Shown here: piece after piece, positions 43,801-54,194 of the stretch | Layout of the letters: the number at the start of each line of letters is the position of its first letter | How positions within the stretch are numbered: the first letter of the stretch is position 1 | NCBI RefSeq assembly: GCF_038502225.1 | Contig: NC_091369.1 | Span: forward strand, 1,139,001 to 1,203,000 | DNA from: Cherax quadricarinatus | Lineage: Eukaryota > Arthropoda > Malacostraca > Decapoda > Parastacidae | DNA length: 64,000 nucleotides | Direction: 5' to 3' | Position numbers and translations under genes: made by a program | Notes under the pieces: generated by a model | Databases searched by the model: none | What the model saw: the letters and a program-made list of their open reading frames with translations, nothing else | What the model was told of the DNA's origin: nothing

Positions 43801-46800
43801 TTCTTGACAGTGCCTCTCCCACTCTATCATCTGCTCTCCTTTTGCACTCTCTCACCACTCTCTTTACCTTTCTTTTACTCTCCATATACTCTGCTCTTCT
43901 TATAACACTTCTGCTTTGTAAAAACCTCTCATAAGCTACCTTTTTCTCTTTTATCACACCCTTTACTTCATCATTCCACCAATCACTCCTCTTTCCTCCT
44001 GCCCCCACTCGCCTATAACCACACACTTCTGCCCCACATTCTCATACTGCATTTTTAAAACTATTCCAACCCTCTTCAACCTCCCCCCCCCCCCCACTAC
44101 TCATCTTTGCACTAGCCCACCTTTCTGCCAATAGTCGCTTATATCTCACCCGAACTTCCTCCTCCCTTAGTTTATACACTTTCACCTCCCTCTTACTTGT
44201 TGTTGCCACCTTCCTCTTTTCCCATCTACCTCTTACTCTAACTGTAGCTACAACTAAATAATGATCCGATATATCAGTTGCCCCTCTATAAACATGTACA
44301 TCCTGGAGCCTACCCATCAACCTTTTATCCACCAATACATAATCTAATAAACTACTTTCATTACGTGCTACATCATACCTTGTATATTTATTTATCCTCT
44401 TTTTCATAAAATATGTATTACTTATTACCAAATCTCTTTCTGCACATAGCTCAATTAAAGGTTCCCCATTTACATTTACCCCTGGCACCCCAAATTTACC
44501 TACTACTCCCTCCATAACATTTTTACCCACTTTAGCATTGAAATCCCCAACCACCATTACTCTCACACTTGATTCAAAACTCCCCACGCATTCACTCAAC
44601 ATTTCCCAAAATCTCTCTCTCTCTCTACACTTCTCTCTTCTCCAGGTGCATACACGCTTATTATAACCCACTTTTCACATCCAATCTTTATTTTACTCCA
44701 CACAATCCTTGAATTAATACATTTATAATCCCTCTTTTCCTGCCATAGCTTATCCTTCAACATTATTGCTACTCCTTCTTTAGCTCTAACTCTATTTGAA
44801 ACCCCTGACCTAATCCCATTTATTCCTCTCCACTGAAACTCTCCCACCCCCTTCAGCTTTGTTTCACTTAAAGCCAGGACATCCAGCTTCTTCTCATTCA
44901 TAACATCCACAATCATCTCTTTCTTATCATCTGCACAACATCCACGCACATTCAGACTTCTCACTTTGACAATTTTCTTCTTCTTATTCTTTTTAGTAAT
45001 CTTTACAGGAAAAGGGGTTACTAGCCCATTGTTCCCGGCATTTTAGTTGACTTTTACAACACACATGGCTTACGGAGGAAAGATTCTTATTCCACTTCCC
45101 CATGGATATAAAAGGAAAAGTAATAAGACCAAGAACTATTAAGATAAAATCAAAGAAAACTCAGATGAGTGTGTATATATAAATGTGTACATGTATGTGA
45201 CCTAAGTGTAAGTAGAAGTAGCAAGACATACCTGTAATCTTGCAGATTTATGAGACAGACAAAAGACATCAGCAATCCTACCATCATGTATAACAATCAC
45301 AGGCTTTCGTTTTACACTCACTTGGCAGGACGGTAGTACCTCCCTGGGTGGTTGCTGTCTACCAACCTACTACATGTATGAAAATATCCTCATATATATG
45401 GTAGTCCTCTTCAGTGGATGTAGTTCTTGCTTGGTCACTATGAGTGATGGCATCCCTGAATGTCCTGAACTATTGGTTCAGTGAAGGAGAGCATCTAGGT
45501 CAAAATCATATTCTTGGGTTTCCTGTACAGACTCTGGCTTTGTCTCCAAGAGGCAGGTGGAGCTGTTTCTTGTACAGGTTGTGGTGGTTTATCAGAGAAG
45601 AGAAGCCCATCAATGAAGGCCTCCTGTTCTCACTGCTCTTCTGACTCGGCTGCAGCTCCAGTAGAAACTGTAAAGTTGTTTATGTAATACATAACTTATA
45701 AGAGAATCAAGTTCATTATTATCATTAGTAGTTTCCAGACTTGTGACCTTGTTAGTTTCCTCTGCTGCTAAGGTAATTTAGATGCTTGCTATTCCTGGCA
45801 CATTGTCAGATGGTTTACTCTTGAAATGCATACGACTTGAGCTGACCTTGGCTATCTCTTCTTCCTCTGCCTAGAACTGCCTTTTGACTTCTTTTATTTT
45901 TTTTTCATTTCTTTTTGGCTTTCCACTTGATAATAGTCCAGGACAGACTGAAATGTCGTATACTGTACACTACTGTTCGTACATTTCCAGTGTGCGGATT
46001 AAATGTGAATAACACATATTGTGTGGTATGCAGTTATGCAGAGATACAATATGTAGTATTTTAAGGAATCCTGGAGAGAATATACGATATAGCATGCACA
46101 AAATAATTGTGTATAATAATAATAATATCTTTATTTCTGATAGTACATGTACAAGGTATACAGGCCTAGCTGACATCAGTGACATACTGCTACGTATATA
46201 GCAAGCCCCGTGTTATGCAGAACATTTTGGGTGAATTAGGTCAGTTTTGTCCCCAGGATGCAACCCACACCAGTCGACTAACACCCAGGTACCCATTTTA
46301 CTGATGGGTGAAGAGGGACAACAGGTGTAAGGAAACACGTCCAATGTTTGCACCCTTGCCGGGAATCGATCCACAGACCCTCAGTGTGTGAAGCAAGTGC
46401 TTTCCCTACCAGGCCATGGGCCACACTATACAAAGCAGATACACTAGTGATTATCATACACTTTTAAATAATATAATACAGTGATCCCTGTTTAACAACC
46501 ATTTGCTTAACATAAATTTGCTTAGCAACAAGGATAAGCAGAGGAGAATTTTGCTTAGCAACCATATGTACCATATATGCAACCTCTTAGAGTGGGTCAT
46601 TCCAAGTAAGTCGAGAGACCATACTGCTTCCTGGATGAATAAATGAACATAGCCTTTGTTATTGTTTAGGATCCAGAGAGGCAATATGTTTTACTTTTTT
46701 TGTTACAGCTTTAGGTCTGTATGTTTTATCTTGGACAAGAATTCCAAAAGAACATCAAGTGGTAAGGATTGCAGTGATGCAAAAGTCAGGAGCATTATTT

Positions 46801-49447
46801 TTTAGACACTAAATTGGATATTTTATATTGGGTTGATTCTTGTGAAAAACCAAGAGGCATTGTAAAACTTTTTGATCACCCCAAATCCAGGGTGTAAACT
46901 ATCGTAAAAAAACCTGAGATAGTTACAGAGTGATGAGCATGTGAATCCTGTCTCTAATGTGAAAGTTACATGCACTTGAAGTAAGCTGTTGAAGACTTGA
47001 AAAGACTTCTCAGTTGTATGGATTAAGCATAAGACCTGATGCATGCTGTTTTAATCATTCAGATGAGGACTAGGCATTTGAGGATATGAAAGAAAACAAA
47101 GATGAGGATGCAGAATAATTTAATTTCATTTTACTAAGTAGCAGTATAATAGATTTAAAGGTGCAGCAGTCTGCATATCACAGTGTTTTCATAAATCCCT
47201 TGGATAATAATGTACTGCTAAAACTCACAGATGAAGATGTATAGATAAAACTTGTAGAGAAGAATGCATTGATAAACCTCATAGATAATGATGCATTATA
47301 ATATTTGTAGATGATGTATTGCTAAATTGAGGATGATAGCTACATATTTCAGCAAGTCCTCACTGCTGATGAACTTGAGTTGTACTGGAAGTGAATGCCA
47401 TCAAGAACCTTCATATGAAGAGATGAGAAGAGTGCTCTAGGTGTTCATGATAAGCAAAGACAACCTTTCTTCTGGGGGTTAATGCAGCAAACATTTAAAG
47501 CTAAAGCTTCTGTTATTGTACCATTCTGAAATGTCAGGAACTATAAAGAACTTTCACCCTGTCTTACACATAGACATGCCAGCAGGAGAGCAAAGGTAAC
47601 AAAGTATAGTACTGTAAGTTTGTGGATTGGATTTCACATTATTTTTGTTCTTATGTTGAAAAATACTCTGCTGCCATCATCATCAACTCACAAGGTGTTG
47701 CTCATTGATAATACCATATTCCATCTTTTTTGCATTGACTAATTTTCTACACATCAGGATCATGTTTCTTCCTTAGAACACTATGTCTTTGATCCAACAA
47801 ATGGATCAGTATGTTATATATGTAAGAAAAACAATCTCCAAATTTTTCAGAAGACCCAAATGATGAGGTTAAATCAATAATCAGTGAGTTCTGGCTAACC
47901 TTTATTATACATGTATATATGTATCTGCCATCAGTGTCATTAGTAAATCATGATTGTTACATTGAATATGCCATGGAAAGACTGAGGCTTGAATGTGTGA
48001 GTGATTTACATGAACTCCACAAGATGCTTCCAGATATTGAGAGATTTGGGCCCTTACCAGGTAGGCTGGAATTAAGTTGCTGGAGTTTTGTGAGGTGTTC
48101 TCTGCCATTTCAGCAGAGGATGAGAAGGAAAACAAACTCAAAATCTGACTTAGGGGCACATATGTAAAGTGTTTGATCGCATTAAAGAAGCTTTGGAAGT
48201 TGTAACATAATGTAGCCCATGCCACAGCCTTCTCTACTGTGGTGAGCAGTGCGGCAGAGTACTACAGAACTTTGCATGTAGAAAAATCAGTGGTATTGAG
48301 CAAAAACGACCATCCTGCAGCTACAGGTGTCTTCTTTGTGGATGCCTTCATCCATGACAGCCCCAAAGAAGATACCTATAGTTACAATACAACTCTACAA
48401 GTCATGCCTTCCCTAGTTGCAGGAGCCCTTCTACAATATGTGCATCCCCCAGCAACAGTCAATTTCTCCCCCCCCCCCACTAACCCTCATCTGATTGCTC
48501 AGATGAAAAGGCAGATGATCCTTTCCCTTTCCGTCACCCACATTAATTCTACTTTTCTTTCTCTCCACTGCCTGTCTAACTTAACACACTCCCTCCACCC
48601 ATATGCTCTAGTTATGGTACTGTACTGTACAACCAACTCGTCTCCTCCTATCACCTACCCAAGAAGGCAACCATCTTTGGTGAGTACAGTAATATTAATT
48701 TCATTGTAAGACTATTTGAATAGGAGCACTATACATGAAATTATTTTCCCAGAATGCATTTTGAATTATAAAGTGGGTGTCTAAGGAAATGGGATTAGCT
48801 TAAATTAATATAAAAACCACTCTGACCAATTTCATTGGAATGTATCATGGTTGTTAAACAAAGAGATTACTTTGATCTAGAAATCCCCTTTTTTGCAAAG
48901 CATTTTGGGAGAAATTAAAGCTGAGAAACTTAGGCTTGCAACCTGATGCAAAATTTTGGAAATCCCAAAACTTACTTCCTAGAAAAGATGTTTGTCACAA
49001 AGTTCTGCATAATCCTTTATAAGTGCCTAATAGTTTTGTAATGAGTTTAAGCTTTAATAGTTATTTATTAAACATTTTTGACAGGATTTGGTACACCAAA
49101 ATGGATTGGATGACCCTCCTGTAAAATACTAATGAATACAGTATAAAACTATCGTTTGGAATTTCCTACTGTATACAGTATAAGTACATGTACTGTGTTA
49201 CCATGCTGTATAATAGTTTATATCCATAGACAGGTTATAAAAAGTTCCTTTAAAATTTAGGATCTGCAGAGAATCAGGCACTGGATGTTTTCTTTCTGTG
49301 GCTTTTTCATAAAGGAAACCTAAATGCAGTGTGTACATCAACACATTATATTTCAGGTAGGGGAGAGAATACGAGTGATACTGGACTGTGATGACAACAC
49401 GTTAGCATTTGAGAAGAACTACGAATTTCTAGGAGTTGCTTTTAGAG
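31272..49447 (+). CDS. FBXO45: FBXO45/Fsn F-box and SPRY domain protein (exons 1-2 of 3, 3' partial)
   Basis: Exon 1 (31272-31847, 192 codons) and exon 2 (49357-49447) join at phase 0: ...[23 protein letters not shown]. The first ~50 residues are an F-box ([25 protein letters not shown]), the Skp-binding motif. SPRY begins near residue 85 ([55 protein letters not shown]). In animals the Fsn/FBXO45 protein pairs with the PAM/Highwire/RPM-1 E3 ligase to limit synapse growth signalling. Family length is ~255 residues; ~222 are here and the last ~30 (the 'LPDKKLYP...VSAVYGNTEV' end) are not found, so exon 3 lies beyond 64000. The start at 31272 is set by the family; an in-frame ATG at 31206 is probably intronic. 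Confidence 0.95.
31848..32290 (+). other. start of FBXO45 intron 1
   Basis: 32084-32115 is a short palindromic 'CTGGAGTCTACCTCCAGGTA' like the LINE-B terminus. 32180-32285 is a reversed SINE tail ('CCTAGGATAACCCAAAAAAG'). Confidence 0.6.
32291..33095. other. FBXO45 intron, no feature
   Basis: No gene, repeat or structure recognised; minus-strand openings at 32317-32576 overlap each other without support. Confidence 0.5.
33100..33480 (-). pseudogene. non-LTR reverse transcriptase palm fragment
   Basis: Minus strand reads [40 protein letters not shown] and [13 protein letters not shown]. It corresponds to 'SGVPQGSVLGPLLF.IYINDL' and '.FADDTK' of CR1/jockey RTs with the catalytic ADD turned to TND. 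Dead. Confidence 0.7.
33481..34450. other. FBXO45 intron, no gene seen
   Basis: T-rich; TTTA microsatellite at 34026-34060. No coding signal. Confidence 0.5.
34455..34620 (-). repeat. foldback-family fragment
   Basis: Minus reads 'TTGGTCCAAGTTGGACCAAA' then ACATCGTCATTACTTTCCC, a GTCC/GGAC stem followed by GAAAC-like sequence as in the other ribozyme-like repeats. Second arm missing. Confidence 0.45.
34900..36030 (-). pseudogene. decayed LTR-retrotransposon fragment with protease motif
   Basis: An open stretch (35460-35245) contains [20 protein letters not shown] then AQVNITH, matching the retroviral-type aspartic protease active site LFLDTGA with T changed to M. Flanking sequence has stops in every frame; no LTRs identified. 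Which family it belongs to is unclear. Confidence 0.5.
36031..36430. other. FBXO45 intron, no gene seen
   Basis: Contains MITE-like sequence ('TTCCCTGCTTTATACAGTAG') without a clear partner end. Confidence 0.4.
36436..36750 (-). mobile_element. SINE-T variant, full length
   Basis: Minus: 'ATGGCCTGGTATGCAAAGC' A-box region, 'GTGGTTCAATTCCTGG' B-box, core 'TTAGCCGACTGGTGTGATTC', then tail 'GCCTGTATACCTTGTACATG' and AATATT repeats. Same tail as 46126-46425. Confidence 0.75.
36868..37264. repeat. 24-bp minisatellite, ~16 copies
   Basis: Unit 'CAACCACCCACTAACAGAGC' plus ACAG. Open minus frames encode a VGGCCALL repeat, but nothing marks this as a gene. Confidence 0.9.
37265..37670. other. FBXO45 intron, no gene seen
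   Basis: AT-rich spacer. Confidence 0.5.
37690..37862 (+). repeat. foldback-family copy
   Basis: Contains 'GTAGTCCAGGACAGACCAAA' then ACGTTATCCAAG, a GTCC/GGAC stem before (G)AAACGT, plus 'TCTCCTAAGTGTGGATTTCT'. Same design as 34455 and 45925. Confidence 0.5.
37874..38077 (-). mobile_element. 204-bp TA-flanked MITE, sister of 1651
   Basis: TIRs 'CAGTTGACCCCCGGTTTACG' and 'CGTTAAGCGGGGGTCCACTG', TA at 37872 and 38078. Reverse-collinear with 1651-1853. Confidence 0.8.
38327..39461 (-). mobile_element. Tigger (pogo) element, deleted
   Basis: TIRs 'CAGTGGACCCCCGGTTATC' and 'GATAACCGGGGGTCCACTG' with TA on both sides. Carries only the N-terminal third of a transposase. Confidence 0.85.
38727..39239 (-). 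pseudogene. Tigger transposase N-terminal DNA-binding region
   Basis: ATG at 39239. Reads [20 protein letters not shown] and MEFKREVIE, an in-frame TAG, then [20 protein letters not shown] and [11 protein letters not shown] (first helix-turn-helix), [19 protein letters not shown] and [20 protein letters not shown] (second CENP-B-type domain). No DDE domain follows. Confidence 0.85.
39470..40100. other. FBXO45 intron, no gene seen
   Basis: AT-rich spacer. Confidence 0.5.
40105..40250 (-). repeat. SINE 3'-tail fragment
   Basis: Reverse of the tail at 28972: 'AAGTAAGTTTATTCAGGTAT' to 'GACTTATTTCCATTGGGGTC'. Confidence 0.65.
40356..40512 (-). mobile_element. LINE-B 3' end fragment
   Basis: Reverse complement of 21837-21990 in outline: 'CTGGAGAGGGTTTCGGGGGT', 'GATCAACCAGACTGTTACTG', 'CAGCCTGGCTGGTCAAGTAC'. 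Confidence 0.75.
40535..41640. repeat. satellite array, two related blocks
   Basis: 40535-41270 is a ~20-bp unit 'GATCACTACACATCACTAAT', increasingly diverged. 41270-41640 changes to ~25-bp 'CATCACTACCATACACATCA' units. Three long openings in the second block are low-complexity Thr/His/Ile products and not genes. Confidence 0.9.
41662..41990 (+). mobile_element. LINE-A 3' UTR, 5'-truncated
   Basis: From 'TAAATGGAGATGAATTGC' through 'CCTGCCTCGGTGGGAGACTG' to an A-run at ~41981. Confidence 0.8.
42623..43562 (-). pseudogene. LINE-A RT palm-to-C-terminus
   Basis: 43562-42990: [58 protein letters not shown]. After a small shift, 42982-42623: [49 protein letters not shown], the usual C-terminus of RTE-like proteins. 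One frameshift at ~42985. Confidence 0.88.
43607..44964 (-). pseudogene. LINE-A endonuclease and linker
   Basis: 44964-44596: [34 protein letters not shown]. 44671-44042: [46 protein letters not shown] (SDH intact). 44026-43607: linker with [20 protein letters not shown] ending in the deletion. Two frameshifts (~44600, ~44040, the second at a C-run). Confidence 0.88.
45373..46120. other. FBXO45 intron with foldback fragment
   Basis: 45925-45965 has 'CTTGATAATAGTCCAGGACA' then GACTGAAATGTCGT, the ribozyme-like motif. Rest unrecognised. Confidence 0.4.
46126..46425 (-). mobile_element. SINE-T variant, full length
   Basis: Minus: 'GGCCCATGGCCTGGTAGGGA' A-box region, 'GTGGATCGATTCCCGG' B-box, core 'TGTTAGTCGACTGGTGTGGG', tail 'TACCTTGTACATGTACTATC' and ATT repeats. 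Confidence 0.8.
46475..47620 (+). pseudogene. second Tigger/jerky-like remnant
   Basis: At ~47370-47545 the plus strand, with stops, reads ELELYWK-MPSRTFI, then [20 protein letters not shown] and a [12 protein letters not shown] stretch. It aligns with 'DETGLYWKRMPSRTFI...EEKSAPG' of Tigger-1-type transposases, a different lineage from the one at 24779. 'CAGTGATCCCTGTTTAAC' at 46480 may be its left end. Confidence 0.5.
47900..48710 (+). other. unrecognised openings
   Basis: Two consecutive plus-strand openings (47919-48167, 48239-48709). The first has [20 protein letters not shown], the second [20 protein letters not shown]. No family recognised. They lie inside FBXO45 intron 1 just after a Tigger remnant and could be its decayed 3' half. 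A C-run at 48470 makes the frame after it unreliable. Confidence 0.25.
48711..49350 (+). other. end of FBXO45 intron 1
   Basis: AT-rich; ends with a 'TATATTTCAG' acceptor at 49356. Confidence 0.6.
49357..49447 (+). CDS. FBXO45: FBXO45 coding exon 2
   Basis: 91 bases: [20 protein letters not shown] then [10 protein letters not shown] plus one base of the next Gly codon, donor GTAAAG. Completes most of the SPRY domain. Leaves the reading frame in phase 1. Confidence 0.93.
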
Positions 49448-49764
49448 GTAAAGTACACATGAATAATGCCACAATATTCATGTTCAGTAGCAATAAATGA
49501 GAAAGAAGTGGTGTAGATTCATTCTGTGTATTCTAGAATATGTTCATGTTTTTCCAGTCAACCAACCACTTATAATTATTTTTCCATTGCTAATTTACCT
49601 AGTTCACTTAGAATTAGCCTTGCAGATTGATTTAGATTGAAAATAATGCCAAAAATTACTGTTTTTTTAATACGGTACTATTAAATTTCCAGACTAAGAG
49701 CTATTATCTTACCTCAGTTCATTTCAAATCCCTGTCGTATCTAAGATATATGGTACTACCGCAC

Positions 49765-49918
49765 TTCAGGATGCAGGATACAATAGTCAGCCAACACCCA
49801 GATACCTATGTACTGCTAGGTGAACAGAAGCAACAGGTGTTAGGAGACTTCCCCATATGTTTTGACCTGCCTGGGTTTGAACCCAAAGGCATTACCACTG
49901 AGCTACAAGCCTTGGACA
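49765..49918 (-). mobile_element. SINE-T copy, degraded
   Basis: Minus: 'GCTTGTAGCTCAGTGGTAAT' (A-box), 'GGGTTCAAACCCAGG' (B-box), then 'TACATAGGTATCTGGGTGTT'. The head is strikingly tRNA-like. Confidence 0.75.
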
Positions 49919-51440
49919 ATACAGGAAAGGGCAAAAATGCAGAAGTTTGCTCACAAACCTGTATAAAGGGGTGCAAGAATTGAAGAGTAAGAAAAACCTG
50001 ATGCAAATATAATATGCTATTAATGTGATGATATTCTGAAAATTTTTCACATTAGTTTGCCATTTATATGCCAGAAATGTCATATAACACAGTACTACTA
50101 ACTTATCATTTGATGCAATAGTTTAACACAAACAAGCTTTAGACTTCAGTAAGGTGAGGCAGTTTTGATGTTGACCTTTTGCTAGTCTTGATCAATACAA
50201 ATGTGTGTACAAACTTGCCAAGGGTTATATTTCTAGAAGTCTGCAAAACTAAAAAATGCAAACACAATACAGTATTATGTTTGCATAGCAAATTTGGTTT
50301 CAGAATTTTGGCTAATTTTGTTTCAGATGCCATATCTCTGTAATATATCACTGTTGTGATATTGAACACAATTTAAATCATTTGGCAAGTTTTCAATTTT
50401 GGGGCTGTGTGCCAAACCTTGAAAATATGGAACTGTCAGAAAACCTGTGGATAAGTGAAACTATTCACTGGTTGCTCATCAGTAAACATGTTGGATAATC
50501 CAGACCCAGAGGTTAGGAAAACCCACAAATTTTGTAGAGAAGGCTTTAATTTTCAGAATTTGAAAGTCTTAGTTTTAACTCTTTATAAGAGGGCTGACAG
50601 ACTTCAGTTCAGCCATGTACTGTACATAAACATAGGCCTGTTGATATATCTTTTATTTATACAGTAATTGATAAAACTATATTTGTAACCACAAACAGCA
50701 AACCCACAAGTTGGAAATGCAAACTTAACATGTATTGTAAAGTATATGGAAATGGGTTATGCAGCATTTGCATTGTAAAGTACTTATACAGAAGTGGGTT
50801 ATGCAGTTAAACACCTCCAAACTTTAAATTAGTGATTCAAAATCATTAAAAGGTGGGGAAGTTAGATCTGACAAGACCCTTCCCCCTTGTGTGAAGTCTC
50901 TGTAAATTGCTCCTTTATGGAATCCACAAACTTGTACACATACAGTACTTGTTGAATTTACCTAATATACAAAGCTTCATGATGATTGCTGCACCACAAA
51001 TAACCACCCACACCTCAGTCTTTTAACACTCATTGTTATCACTGTGTGATACCAGATTTTCCAGGCATTATAGTAGTTGCTCTGTACCCAGTCTTATTTT
51101 TTCATATTCTGTTAGAGATGGAAATGGTTGCTTCTTATGCTGGAAAAAGTCTTACAGATCATTTTTTCTTACTTGACTGGCAATGTACAGTAAAATGTTG
51201 AAAGCAGATTTTGATTGTATTTTATGGAGAGCAGTTATGGGAACTTCGTGTAAGCACAGACACCTATCCTTGGGTTCTAGCAGCTGTACCCTGAACTCCT
51301 TCCTCCATAGCAACCGTCTTTTCTGTCCTCCGTAACTGTATGTTGGGTGAAATATGCAAGGGTTAAGATGGAGATAAATGGTATAAAATACCGACAATGT
51401 AGAAAAATGCACAAATGTAGTATAATGTGATCCTTTAATG
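49919..51440 (+). other. FBXO45 intron 2, no gene seen
   Basis: AT-rich; short openings only; one local repeat of 'GTATATGGAAATGGGTTATG' at 50740-50800. Confidence 0.5.
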
Positions 51441-52550
51441 ACCATGTTTTGCCCACACAGTCGGCTTTATTAAGTCACAAACAGATCTGTCTGGGCAAAG
51501 AGTACACGAGTACATATATTTAGGATGGAGAATCGGGTGGAGAATATTGGGGAGGCGGGATTTGAGATGGACCTGCATGGGCTTGGCAAGTAGGTATGTT
51601 GTTAGGTAGGATAATGATGAAGTTTAGCTGTGTTGCAAAAGTTGTTGTTTTGGTTGAAATTGTTAGGATATACAGGATTAATGGTGCTTCTAAGATCCTG
51701 CATCACTGTTTTTTTTCCTTGCAATGAGTCTTGCATCTCTGTTGTTGATTAAATGGTTGTGGAAGCATTGGTGTAGAATGCAAGCATTCATCAAATCGTC
51801 CATTCTGCTTGTGTATTAGTGTTCCAAAATATGTTTGGAGGTCTCTGGGTTGGGGGGGGGGGGTTTGAAACCATGTCGAGTGAGTCCTAAAACTTATCGC
51901 TGTATCTCCTGACCAACATCACCACCTCTTCCTCTGGGCAGATGTGGATCTCAGGGTCACTCTCTCTCTCTAGTTCTTGCACATCATGGCTGTGACAGGT
52001 TCGTGCTTCCTCTACATCTTGACCATCAAACCATATCTCCCCACGCTTTCCTTGAAAGGATCCTCGAGCAGATGCACTTTGCCACATCCATAAAGAAGTC
52101 TGAGATGTGTTTGATGGTTGCCATGGCACTATTTGAGAAGTATTTCTATGCATACTACAGGAACTACCCTGCATTGTTCTATTGTACATCTCGTACGGAT
52201 CTTGGCACTATTTCCTACTTATTCATTAGGTGCCTATTTTATAATCCTCTTGCTGTGTCAAATATGTAATCTTTCCCTAGCATGCTCTTACATGACCTAA
52301 AAATTCATTGTGAAGTACATGCTGCTTGTCTTCATATGTGCTCACCTCCTCCACAGAAAGTGGTCATTTTTACTGACTTGGTCATTGCTTTCTGTAGTGT
52401 CTTGAATGTGTCATAGGTCTTGGTGTTTTTTGTCTGTGATACTGTATTGTATGCTATTACATGATGCAGTTGATTGGAAAGTGGTCCAGTGGGTCCCACC
52501 CCTTAAGGGCTTTTGTGACAGTCAGAAAGATAATAGACAAGGCTGACTTT
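51441..52550. other. intron with unplaced mid-repetitive sequence
   Basis: 51455-51520 ('TCGGCTTTATTAAGTCACAA') resembles an edge of the foldback family. 51887-52189 has a 100-codon minus opening with GEIWFDGQDVEEARTCHSHD, which I cannot assign. A 10-G run at ~51855. Confidence 0.35.
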
Positions 52551-52553
52551 GTC

Positions 52554-52677
52554 ATTCACAAACAACCCATACTTTGAAGAAGAAACTTTAGATAACATTT
52601 TTGTCTATCCTGGACCATTGTCAGGTAATGTGTCATGTGATAATGTTCCATCTCTGAAGTATGGGTTGTTTGTGAAT
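52554..52677. repeat. foldback with perfect 21-bp ends
   Basis: 'ATTCACAAACAACCCATACT' outward at 52554-52574 and its exact complement at 52657-52677. The interior has 'GTCTATCCTGGACCATTGTC'. Confidence 0.85.
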
Positions 52678-52714
52678 TGTATATCAGTGGTAATCAGTAC
52701 TGACAAGATGATGA

Positions 52715-52905
52715 ATTAGTTACATGTGCAACATCTGAGTGTCTTTACTTGTAGACTATGGTGCTCATAGGCTGAGGGGTTGATTACCTCATTTTCCACT
52801 ACTTGCTGTATATATTTCTATGTCCCTGTGTTGTATTGATAAAGCCACTGGATGGCAAAATGCCTACAAGATACCCAGATGTTGCACATGTCTAATTCAT
52901 CCTAT
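52715..52905. repeat. diverged copy of the 11436 foldback
   Basis: 'ACATGTGCAACATCTGAGTG' left and 'CCCAGATGTTGCACATGTCT' right, with 'TTGATAAAGCCACTGGATGG' then CAAAATGCC in the right arm. The GAAAC of the core is mutated to CAAAA. Confidence 0.65.
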
Positions 52906-53362
52906 GTTTGTGAATTGTTCAAGGCGTCGCATTGTAACCTTCACTCATCCTCCAGCAGCATACCTCTAGTTTCTTAGCTAGACAAATGTGTTCCCATCCT
53001 CAGAAAAGTGTGTTGGTTGTCAGCTCATCATTTTAACTCCCCATCCCTCTCTGCTTGACTTTTGCATGTCTTCCTTAACTTCCTTCAGTTGATCTTAGTC
53101 ATTAGATGCCTATTTCTGATTATTTCTCTTGACCTCGCCTCATTGCTTTTTCTTCCATGCACCTTGTTTCTTGGTCCTTCCCATGACATCTCGTAAATCA
53201 TTGCAACTGCCTTAATTTTAGAAGGCAGACTGTCATGACATTTTTCTCGACATTCAGATTTGTTTAAACACTTTGATATTTAGTACGTATTCTTTTCAAG
53301 GAATCCAGACATTTTTCTTGCTTAGAATAATGTAGCTTATAATACAAGTGCCACTCTCAAAT
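52906..53362. other. intron, no gene seen
   Basis: Nothing recognised. Confidence 0.4.
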
Positions 53363-53454
53363 ACAGTGGAACCTCTACTTACGAGTGCCCCAATGTGTGA
53401 GTTTTTCAAGATGCGAGCAGTCGCTCATTCGATTTTTTGCTTCAAGATGCGAGT

Positions 53455-53522
53455 GGGCCTCAAGGGAGGTTCCTTGATGCTGGTGAGGGGCTCTTGCTCT
53501 TGATCTAGGGAATTGGATCTCA
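53455..53522 (+). repeat. SINE-S fragment
   Basis: 'GCCTCAAGGGAGGTTCCTTG' and 'GATCTAGGGAATTGGATCT'; 3' part missing. Confidence 0.65.
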
Positions 53523-53599
53523 GTTGTTTGTTGGACTATCTTATTGAAACTTGGGCAGTATATGATGGAAAGATGCTTCTTAATGTACCCCAAAATTGA

Positions 53600-54000
53600 A
53601 AGAAATCAAACCATAAATAACTGAGTTCACTCCTCAGCCATTAGCCGCCCCTTAGCGATATATTTTCATATGGTTTTTATGGTTGTATTCTCGTTTTTTT
53701 TTTTGGTCTCACTTGATAGAATGAAAGATATATTGCAGAAATAGATATGATTTTGATTGCTTTCACAACAAAAGGTACCTTGAAATTGAGCTCAAAGTAG
53801 CGGAAATGTTCGCTTCTTTGGCGATGTTCAAGAGTAAACAAATGACGTCACCGTTCAATACGTGTCTACCTGGCCAGTTTCATACGCAGTCATGAATGGG
53901 TTGACATTATTTATACAATTATTACAATAATGTAGTAGTCTGCATAACAGCAAATCATCTATTTTTGTGTGAAATAAAATTCCAAATGGTAAACAAGAGT
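53600..54000 (-). repeat. TTAA-type element remnant
   Basis: Reverse-similar to the interior of 18347-19423 ('TTGAAATTGAGCTCAAAGTA'). Confidence 0.55.
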
Positions 54001-54098
54001 ATTATTATAAGAATACATACGTACTAATTAATATTAATAATGCGTTGGAGCCATGTAATGATGCTTGCGTAAGTCATTTCCGAAGCATTCTGAAAGGG

Positions 54099-54194
54099 GG
54101 GAAGAAACAAACCTCCTTAGACAGTTTTTCATTGAAACGCCCTGCAGATGAAAGTGCGACAAGCGTGGAGAAGAAGCCAAAAATCAGTGAATAG
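54099..54194 (+). pseudogene. Tigger transposase C-terminal tail
   Basis: Reads TSLDSFSLKRPADESATSVE then KKPKISE-stop (TAG 54192-54194), the low-complexity tail common to Tigger proteins. The frame is lost upstream at a G-run (~54096). Fits the outer element. Confidence 0.65.

Larger units (their letters stand above)
42255..45372 (-). mobile_element. LINE-A copy 2, near full length, internally deleted
   Basis: 5' UTR from ~45372, endonuclease, linker, RT, C-terminal domain, 3' UTR and poly-A (T-run 42255-42269). About 0.6 kb of the RT fingers/palm present in copy 1 (between ~15615 and 16200) is missing here at ~43620. Lies in FBXO45 intron 1. Confidence 0.88.

Noticed and set aside
49860..49918. 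tRNA gene (GTAGCTCAGTGGTAAT and GGTTCAAACCC)
   Set aside because: Good boxes but continuous with the SINE-T core; acceptor stem not closed.
51887..52189. 100-codon minus ORF as a host exon
   Set aside because: No recognisable domain, no splice sites in phase, surrounded by repeat-like sequence.
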